A stretch of DNA of 24,124 bases. It comes from DATLYF01 sp035575095 (lineage in GTDB: Bacteria > Pseudomonadota > Gammaproteobacteria > Competibacterales > Competibacteraceae). The number at the start of each line of letters is the position of its first letter. Within the stretch, counting starts at the first letter, position 1. The DNA lies in the NCBI GenBank assembly GCA_035575095.1, contig DATLYF010000069.1:1-24124 (forward strand), written 5' to 3'. The translations under genes were made by a program, and so were the position numbers. This document shows positions 18,247 through 24,124 of this stretch, in pieces. The notes beneath the pieces were generated by a model. It worked only from the letters and a program-made list of their open reading frames with translations, did no database searches and was not told where the DNA came from.

Positions 18247-18659
18247 CACATCACCGTCCGGTTCACGAACACCGTCTGCACGGGAAGCTTGGCCGCCGCC
18301 AGGCGGAAGGCTTCGCGGGCGACCTCTTCGGAAACCCCTTCGATCTCGTACAGCATGCGACCGGGCTGGACCTTGGCCACCCAGTACTCGACGTTACCCT
18401 TACCGCTACCCATACGCACTTCCAGCGGCTTCTGGGTGATCGGCACGTCCGGGAAGATGCGGATCCAGAGCTTGCCGCCACGCTTTACATAGCGGTTGAT
18501 GGCGCGGCGCGCCGCCTCGATCTGGCGCGCGGTGATACGCCCGCGGCCGGCGCTCTTCAGCCCGTACTCGCCGAAGCTCACCTTGTTGCCGCTGGTGGCA
18601 ACACCGCGGTTACGGCCTTTCCGCTGCTTGCGGAATTTGGTTCTTTTCGGCTGCAACAT
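18246..18659 (-). CDS. rplP: 50S ribosomal protein L16
   Basis: 137 aa (E. coli 136). L16 organises the A-site tRNA elbow region and is a late assembly protein. It begins MLQPKRTKFRKQRKGRNRG. The segment KPLEVRMGSGKG includes Arg82, equivalent to E. coli Arg81, which is hydroxylated by the YcfD oxygenase there. AGGGGC lies about 9 nt before the ATG. The 83-nt gap to the upstream rpsC is unusual: E. coli has about a dozen nt. It contains a terminator-like hairpin. Confidence 0.98.
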   Translation of the reverse strand: MLQPKRTKFRKQRKGRNRGVATSGNKVSFGEYGLKSAGRGRITARQIEAARRAINRYVKRGGKLWIRIFPDVPITQKPLEVRMGSGKGNVEYWVAKVQPGRMLYEIEGVSEEVAREAFRLAAAKLPVQTVFVNRTVM

Positions 18660-18682
18660 GGTTGTCTTGCCCCTGATGACTC

Positions 18683-18719
18683 AAAAAAGGAACTCCGCGA
18701 ACGCAAGGCGCGGAGTTCC
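18683..18719 (-). terminator. Intrinsic-terminator-like hairpin between rpsC and rplP
   Basis: On the minus strand GGAACTCCGCG (18719-18709) and CGCGGAGTTCC (18699-18689) form an 11-bp perfect stem with a 9-nt loop, followed at once by six Ts (18688-18683). It meets the classical intrinsic terminator description. It lies 23 nt after the rpsC stop, inside the superoperon and 23 nt before rplP. As rplP and the genes behind it are essential, it must be partial, regulated, or bypassed by a promoter I did not identify. Confidence 0.75.
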
Positions 18720-18742
18720 ATGGCAATAGCTCTGCCAGCGCT

Positions 18743-19420
18743 TCAGCTGACCGCGGCTTTCTCCGCCTTGGCCTCGCTGCCCTGCTTGTCCAGACCGAAG
18801 ACTTCGCCCTTGAAGATCCAAACCTTGACGCCGATGACGCCATAGGTGGTCTGGGCCTCGGCGAAGCCGTAGTCGATGTCGGCGCGCAGAGTGTGCAGGG
18901 GCACTCGGCCTTCCCGATACCACTCGGTGCGGGCGATTTCGGCACCATTTAAACGACCCGAAACATTTATTTTAATACCTTGCGCACCTAAACGCATAGC
19001 ATTAGTTACAGCCCGCTTCATGGCGCGGCGGAACATGATGCGCCGCTCGAGCTGCTGAGCCACGCTCTCGGCCACCAACTGGGCATCCAGCTCGGGCTTG
19101 CGGATCTCCTCGATGTTGATGTGCACCGGCACACCCATCATCGCGGCGACTTCCTTGCGCAGAGCCTCGATGTCCTCGCCCTTCTTGCCGATCACCACGC
19201 CGGGACGGGCAGTGTGGATGGTGATGTGGGCGGTGCGCGCCGGACGCTCGATCTGGATGCGGCTGACCGAGGCGCTGGACAGCTTCTTCTTCAGGAATTC
19301 GCGCACTCGCAGATCGGTTTCCAGGAAATCCGGAAAGATCTTCTTGTCGGCATACCACTTGGAAGTCCAATCGGACGCAATGCCGAGACGGAACCCCGTC
19401 GGATGTACTTTCTGACCCAT
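18743..19420 (-). CDS. rpsC: 30S ribosomal protein S3
   Basis: 225 aa (E. coli 233). S3 lies at the mRNA entry channel and shares helicase activity with S4 and S5. The N-terminus MGQKVHPTGFRLGIASDWTS is diagnostic. A KH domain carries VVIGKKGEDIEALRKEVA (GKKG loop). The C-terminal domain includes TEWYREGRVPLHTLRADIDYG and TTYGVIGVKVWIFKGE. The gene is intact. Odd feature: 22 codons at residues 138-159 (18944-19009) are AT-rich, with only 3 ending in G or C, while the flanks are strongly G/C-ending. The protein there still fits the family. Confidence 0.98.
   Translation of the reverse strand: MGQKVHPTGFRLGIASDWTSKWYADKKIFPDFLETDLRVREFLKKKLSSASVSRIQIERPARTAHITIHTARPGVVIGKKGEDIEALRKEVAAMMGVPVHINIEEIRKPELDAQLVAESVAQQLERRIMFRRAMKRAVTNAMRLGAQGIKINVSGRLNGAEIARTEWYREGRVPLHTLRADIDYGFAEAQTTYGVIGVKVWIFKGEVFGLDKQGSEAKAEKAAVS
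18944..19009 (-). other. AT-rich atypical codon patch inside rpsC
   Basis: Twenty-two consecutive codons from Val138 to Gly159 use GTA, TTA (twice), ATA, AAA, AAT (three times), GGT (four times), CGT and similar. Only ATG, GCG and TCG end in G or C. By count, 18947-19010 is about 34% GC, whereas the gene on both sides is strongly GC-rich. No stop or frameshift occurs. Origin unknown: recombination tract, selected RNA or promoter signal, or assembly chimera. Confidence 0.85.
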
Positions 19421-19431
19421 TACGTCCTCTC

Positions 19432-19764
19432 CTATTTCTCGGCCACCGTCACCACGATGTGGCTGGTGCGCTTGACGATGCGGTTGCCGCGGCCCTTGGC
19501 ACGGGCGTGCATGCGCTTCAGCACCGGACCCTCGTCGACGCAGATGGCGCTGACCTTGAGCTCGTCGATGTCGGCGCCCTCATTGTGCTCGGCGTTGGCG
19601 ATGGCCGACTCCAGCACGCCCTTGATCAGGGCAGCGGCCTTCTTGTTGCTGAAGGTCAGCAATTGCAGGGCACGGTCCACCGGCAGACCGCGCACCTGGT
19701 CGGCCACCAGGCGGGCCTTCTGCGGGGAGATGCGGGCGTACTTCAGTTTGGCGAAAGCTTGCAT
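19432..19764 (-). CDS. rplV: 50S ribosomal protein L22
   Basis: 110 aa, the E. coli length. L22 lines the peptide exit tunnel with its long beta hairpin, here around CVDEGPVLKRMHARAKGRGNRIVKR, which with L4 forms the tunnel constriction and is a known site of macrolide resistance changes. No deletion in that loop is apparent. It begins MQAFAKLKYARISPQKARLVAD. It follows rpsS by 12 nt and precedes rpsC by 11 nt. Confidence 0.98.
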   Translation of the reverse strand: MQAFAKLKYARISPQKARLVADQVRGLPVDRALQLLTFSNKKAAALIKGVLESAIANAEHNEGADIDELKVSAICVDEGPVLKRMHARAKGRGNRIVKRTSHIVVTVAEK

Positions 19765-19776
19765 CTCGGCCTCTCC

Positions 19777-20049
19777 TTACTTGGACTTCTTGTCCGCCGC
19801 ATGCCCCTTGAAGGTGCGGGTGGCGGCGAACTCGCCCAGTTTGTGGCCCACCATATTCTCGGTGATCAGCAACGGCACGTGCTGACGGCCGTTGTGCACC
19901 GCGATGGTCAGCCCGATCATCTCGGGCAGGATCATGGAGCGGCGCGACCAGGTCTTGATCGGCTTCTTGCTGCTCGTAGCCACCGCCTGCTCCACCTTCT
20001 TGATCAGATGGAGGTCGACGAACGGCCCTTTCTTGATGGAACGCGGCAC
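19777..20049 (-). CDS. rpsS: 30S ribosomal protein S19
   Basis: 90 aa (E. coli 92). S19 is in the small-subunit head, pairing with S13 and contacting L5. It opens MPRSIKKGPFVDLHLIKKVE. RRSMILPEMIGLTIAVHNGR and GHKLGEFAATRTFKGH are conserved. The gap from rplB is 18 nt. Confidence 0.98.
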   Translation of the reverse strand: MPRSIKKGPFVDLHLIKKVEQAVATSSKKPIKTWSRRSMILPEMIGLTIAVHNGRQHVPLLITENMVGHKLGEFAATRTFKGHAADKKSK

Positions 20050-20067
20050 GTCTATACCCTCTCGGAA

Positions 20068-20895
20068 TTACTTGGCGTTGCGGCGGCGCACGATCATCTT
20101 GTTGGTGCGCTTGTTCTTGCGGGTCTTGTAACCCTTGGTAGGCACGCCCCACGGCGTCACTGGGTGACGGCCACCCGAGGTGCGCCCCTCACCACCGCCG
20201 TGTGGGTGATCCACCGGGTTCATGGCCACACCGCGGACGGTGGGGCGGATGCCGCGCCAGCGCTTGGCGCCAGCCTTGCCAAGGGAACGCAGGTTGTGCT
20301 CGCCGTTGCCGACCTCACCGATAGTGGCCTTGCAGTCGGCATGAACCTTGCGCATCTCGCCAGAGCGCAGGCGCAGGGTAGCGTAGATGCCCTCGCGGGC
20401 TACTAGCTGCACCGAGGCGCCGGCGCTGCGCGCCAGCTGGGCACCCTTGCCAGGCTTGAGCTCGACACAGTGCACGGTGCTGCCCACCGGGATGTTACGC
20501 AGCGGCAGCGCGTTGCCGGGCTTGATCGGCGCCGCGGCACCGGACATCAAGGTAGTATCGGCGCTCACTCCTTTGGGAGCGATGATGTAGCGGCGCTCGC
20601 CATCGGCGTAGAGCAGCAAGGCGATGTGCGCGGTCCGGTTGGGATCGTACTCCAAGCGCTCGACGCGGGCCGGAATGTTGTCCTTGTCGCGCTTGAAGTC
20701 GATGATCCGGTAGTGCTGCTTGTGGCCGCCACCTTGGTGCCGGGTAGTGATGCGGCCCATGTTGTTGCGTCCGCCGGACCTGGTCTGTTTCTCCAGCAGC
20801 GGCGCATAGGGGGCCCCCTTGTGCAATTCTGGGGTGACCACCTTGACCACGAAGCGGCGGCCCGGGGAGGTCGGTTTTTGCTTAACGATCGGCAT
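20068..20895 (-). CDS. rplB: 50S ribosomal protein L2
   Basis: 275 aa (E. coli 273). L2 is needed for subunit joining and peptidyl transfer. It opens MPIVKQKPTSPGRRFVV. An OB-fold domain holds NNMGRITTRHQGGGHKQHYR, then an SH3-like domain. The extended C-terminus VAMNPVDHPHGGGEGRTSGG contains the conserved His-rich loop near the catalytic centre. It follows rplW by 46 nt, with no recognisable regulatory element in that gap. Confidence 0.98.
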   Translation of the reverse strand: MPIVKQKPTSPGRRFVVKVVTPELHKGAPYAPLLEKQTRSGGRNNMGRITTRHQGGGHKQHYRIIDFKRDKDNIPARVERLEYDPNRTAHIALLLYADGERRYIIAPKGVSADTTLMSGAAAPIKPGNALPLRNIPVGSTVHCVELKPGKGAQLARSAGASVQLVAREGIYATLRLRSGEMRKVHADCKATIGEVGNGEHNLRSLGKAGAKRWRGIRPTVRGVAMNPVDHPHGGGEGRTSGGRHPVTPWGVPTKGYKTRKNKRTNKMIVRRRNAK

Positions 20896-20941
20896 AGTCG
20901 TAGACCTTCAATTCCAGTATCTCCGGAACGGGGGAGCAGAC

Positions 20942-21253
20942 TCAGGAAACCTGCCCCGCCGCGCCGCCGAGGAAGTCGATTTCCTGACCGGCCTCTAGGC
21001 TGACGTAGGCCTTCTTCCAGTCGGAGCGGCGGCCGTAGCGGGCGCCGAAGCGCTTGACCTTGCCCTTCATGTTGACCACCGTCACACCCTTCACCTTGAC
21101 GTTGAAGAGCAGTTCCACGGCGCCCTTGATCTCGGCCTTGGTGGCATCGGTGGCCACCCTGAACGTCACCTGGTTGTGCTTGTCGGCGACAGTCGTGCTC
21201 TTCTCCGAGACGTGCGGCGCCAGCAGCACCTTCATCAAGCGTTCCTGATTCAT
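20942..21253 (-). CDS. rplW: 50S ribosomal protein L23
   Basis: 103 aa (E. coli 100). L23 sits at the tunnel exit and docks trigger factor and SRP. The start is ATG at 21253, which overlaps the rplD stop (ATGA) and gives MNQERLMKVLLAPHVSEKS; a GTG 9 nt upstream is less likely. NVKVKGVTVVNMKGKVKRFG is the family loop. Overlap with rplD implies translational coupling. Confidence 0.97.
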   Translation of the reverse strand: MNQERLMKVLLAPHVSEKSTTVADKHNQVTFRVATDATKAEIKGAVELLFNVKVKGVTVVNMKGKVKRFGARYGRRSDWKKAYVSLEAGQEIDFLGGAAGQVS

Positions 21254-21873
21254 GCCAGCCACTCCCCCACCCGCTCCAGCGCCGGAACGGTGATCACTAC
21301 CTTGTCAAAACCGATCAGACTGACCGGGTCCAGACCGGCCACGTCGCGCACATCCACCTTGGGCAGGTTGCGGGCAGCCAGGAACAGATTCATGTCCACA
21401 TCCTCGGTCACCAGCAGGACGCTATCGGCCACGCCCAAGGTCTTGAGCCGATCAACCATGAGCTTGGTCTTGGGCTCGGCCACCTTCAGCTCGTCCACTA
21501 CCAGCAGACGCTCCTGGCGCACCAGCTCGGAGAAGATAGAGCGCAGCGCGGCACGGTACATCTTCTTGTTGACCTTCTGCGAGTGGTCCTGGGGGCGAGC
21601 GGCAAAGACCTTGCCACCGCCGCGCCACAACGGGCTGCGGATGGTGCCGGCACGGGCGCGGCCGGTACCCTTCTGGCGGAAGGGTTTGGCACCGCCGCCG
21701 CTGACCTCAGAGCGGGTCTTCTGGGCACGGGTGCCGGCGCGGGCGCCGGCCAGATAGGCCACCACCACCTGGTGCACCAGCGCCTCGTTGAACTCGCGGC
21801 CGAAAGTCTCGTCGGCCACCGCAACCTTCTGCGCGGAGGACTCACCGCTGGCGTTCAGTACCTGGAGTTCCAT
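21250..21873 (-). CDS. rplD: 50S ribosomal protein L4
   Basis: 207 aa (E. coli 201). L4 reaches into the exit tunnel with its extended loop (KTRSEVSGGGAKPFRQKGTGRARAG, about 45-70). In E. coli it also represses the S10 operon by transcription attenuation and translational control. The ATG at 21873 gives MELQVLNASGE and is preceded by GAGGAGGGGGG. The rplC stop lies 13 nt upstream, within that Shine-Dalgarno region. No classical S10 leader is visible before rpsJ, so any L4 control must act elsewhere. Confidence 0.98.
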   Translation of the reverse strand: MELQVLNASGESSAQKVAVADETFGREFNEALVHQVVVAYLAGARAGTRAQKTRSEVSGGGAKPFRQKGTGRARAGTIRSPLWRGGGKVFAARPQDHSQKVNKKMYRAALRSIFSELVRQERLLVVDELKVAEPKTKLMVDRLKTLGVADSVLLVTEDVDMNLFLAARNLPKVDVRDVAGLDPVSLIGFDKVVITVPALERVGEWLA

Positions 21874-21886
21874 GCTACCCCCCTCC

Positions 21887-22531
21887 TCAACCACGGGCCT
21901 TCACGGCCGGACGGATGATCACATCGCCGCCCTTGGAACCGGGGACAGCACCCTTGACCAGCAGCAAATTGCGCTCGGCATCCACACGGACAACCTCGAG
22001 GTTCTGTACCGAACGGCGTACGGCGCCCATATGGCCCGCCATGCGCTTGCCCTTCCACACGCGTCCCGGGGTCTGGCGCTGACCGATGGAGCCCGGCACG
22101 CGGTGCGACAGCGAGTTACCATGGGTCTGGCGCTGGCCGGAGAAGTTGTGACGCTTGATGGTACCGGCGAAGCCCTTACCAATGCTGGTACCGGTGACGT
22201 CCACCTTCTGCCCGGCGGCAAACACATCGACCTTGAGTTCGGCGCCCACGGCGAGATCGCCACCCTCGCCTTCGTTGAGACGGAACTCCCACAGGCCGCG
22301 GCCCGGCGCCACGCCGGCCTTGGCATAGTGTCCGGCCATGGGTTTGGTGACACGGCTGGCACGGCGGGTGCCGATGGTCACCTGATAGGCCCGGTAACCA
22401 TCCACCTCGGGGGTTTTGATCTGGGTCACCCGGTTGGGCTCGACCTCGATCACGGTTACCGGCACGGAGACGCCGTCTTCGGTGAAGACGCGGGTCATAC
22501 CGGCCTTGCGGCCGACGAGTCCGATTGCCAT
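21887..22531 (-). CDS. rplC: 50S ribosomal protein L3
   Basis: 214 aa (E. coli 209). L3 is an early 23S rRNA binder whose long loop approaches the peptidyl transferase centre: HGNSLSHRVPGSIGQRQTPG, a region that includes the glutamine methylated by PrmB in E. coli. The ATG at 22531 gives the family N-terminus MAIGLVGRKAGMTRVF; the frame stays open upstream but does not resemble L3. An 83-nt gap separates it from rpsJ and holds a hairpin with a T run. Confidence 0.98.
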   Translation of the reverse strand: MAIGLVGRKAGMTRVFTEDGVSVPVTVIEVEPNRVTQIKTPEVDGYRAYQVTIGTRRASRVTKPMAGHYAKAGVAPGRGLWEFRLNEGEGGDLAVGAELKVDVFAAGQKVDVTGTSIGKGFAGTIKRHNFSGQRQTHGNSLSHRVPGSIGQRQTPGRVWKGKRMAGHMGAVRRSVQNLEVVRVDAERNLLLVKGAVPGSKGGDVIIRPAVKARG

Positions 22532-22550
22532 TTTTAAAGAACCTCGTTGG

Positions 22551-22587
22551 AAAAGGGTGAGAGGAAGGGTGGCACCCTTCATCACCC
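22551..22587 (-). terminator. Attenuator-like hairpin between rpsJ and rplC
   Basis: On the minus strand the outer arms GGGTGA (22587-22582) and TCACCC (22560-22555) enclose the inner arms GAAGGGT (22580-22574) and ACCCTTC (22570-22564), with a 3-nt loop. That is 13 bp with a small asymmetric internal loop, followed by TTTT (22554-22551). It starts 27 nt after the rpsJ stop and ends 19 nt before the rplC ATG. It could attenuate or process the transcript ahead of rplC. Confidence 0.55.
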
Positions 22588-22614
22588 TGGTTTGGTTATC
22601 GCGAGTTGCTCAGC

Positions 22615-22926
22615 TCAGTTCAGCTTGATCTGCACATCCACACCGGCGGCCAGATCCAGCTTCATCAGCGCGTCCACCGTCTTATCGGTGGGATCGACGA
22701 TGTCCATCAGCCGCTTGTGGGTGCGGATCTGATATTGGTCCCGGGCGTCCTTGTTGACGTGCGGGGAGATCAGCACCGTATAGACCTCGTTCTTGGTCGG
22801 CAGCGGGATCGGGCCGCGCACCTGGGCGCCGGTGCGCTTGGCGGTCTCCACGATCTCACGGGCCGACTGGTCGATCAGGCGGTGATCGAAGGCTTTCAGG
22901 CGGATACGGATTCTCTGGCTGGTCAT
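22615..22926 (-). CDS. rpsJ: 30S ribosomal protein S10 (NusE)
   Basis: 103 aa, the E. coli length, first gene of the S10 block. S10 is in the small-subunit head and, as NusE, joins NusB in transcription antitermination and links RNA polymerase to ribosomes through NusG. Family signatures are IRIRLKAFDHRLIDQSAREIV broken at its usual turn, GPIPLPTKNEVYTVLISPHVNKDA and QIRTHKRLMDIVDPTDKTVDALM. It begins 8 nt after tuf, leaving no space for an E. coli-like S10 leader. Confidence 0.98.
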   Translation of the reverse strand: MTSQRIRIRLKAFDHRLIDQSAREIVETAKRTGAQVRGPIPLPTKNEVYTVLISPHVNKDARDQYQIRTHKRLMDIVDPTDKTVDALMKLDLAAGVDVQIKLN

Positions 22927-22934
22927 GGCTGCCC

Positions 22935-24124
<1,190 letters not shown>

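Overview
This window reads as a chromosomal segment of a GC-rich gammaproteobacterium. The evidence is the gene order tuf-S10-spc-alpha, the protein lengths (most within a few residues of E. coli), and the block uvrA / YajR-type MFS / ssb lying near rplQ, an association I recall from Pseudomonas. A sulfur-oxidising or Chromatiales-like lineage is possible, but I cannot place it further from sequence alone. Both edges cut a gene: a TetR regulator at the left (C-terminus missing) and tuf at the right (only the first base of the start codon missing).

Left part (1-3480): a TetR regulator is divergent from a two-gene efflux operon, emrA-like adaptor and emrB-like 14-TM pump, with a 17-nt perfect operator palindrome between them. 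A hairpin separates the pump from the convergent ssb. Middle (3499-9109): ssb and a YajR-like MFS transporter with a C-terminal ferredoxin-like domain share the minus strand. uvrA is divergent from them and meets a SAM hydrolase (DUF62) gene tail to tail with a 17-bp overlap.

Right part (9124-24124): one continuous minus-strand translation superoperon. In transcription order it is tuf, rpsJ, rplC, rplD, rplW, rplB, rpsS, rplV, rpsC, rplP, rpmC, rpsQ, rplN, rplX, rplE, rpsN, rpsH, rplF, rplR, rpsE, rpmD, rplO, secY, rpmJ, rpsM, rpsK, rpsD, rpoA, rplQ, then a strong intrinsic terminator. Most gaps are 2-40 nt. Several are overlaps (rplD/rplW, rpsQ/rpmC, rplP/rpmC) that imply translational coupling. 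The SAM hydrolase lies just beyond the terminator on the same strand, so its expression probably depends on read-through. No stretch over 300 bases lacks a gene.

No CRISPR array, mobile element, prophage, tRNA or clearly new gene system is visible. What is unusual is subtler. The longer gaps inside the ribosomal cluster hold strong hairpins, three of them followed by T runs like intrinsic terminators (rpsJ-rplC, rpsC-rplP, secY-rpmJ). A sharply bounded 22-codon AT-rich patch sits inside the otherwise GC-rich rpsC. The tuf gene uses G-ending codons unlike its neighbours, except in its last ~20 codons.
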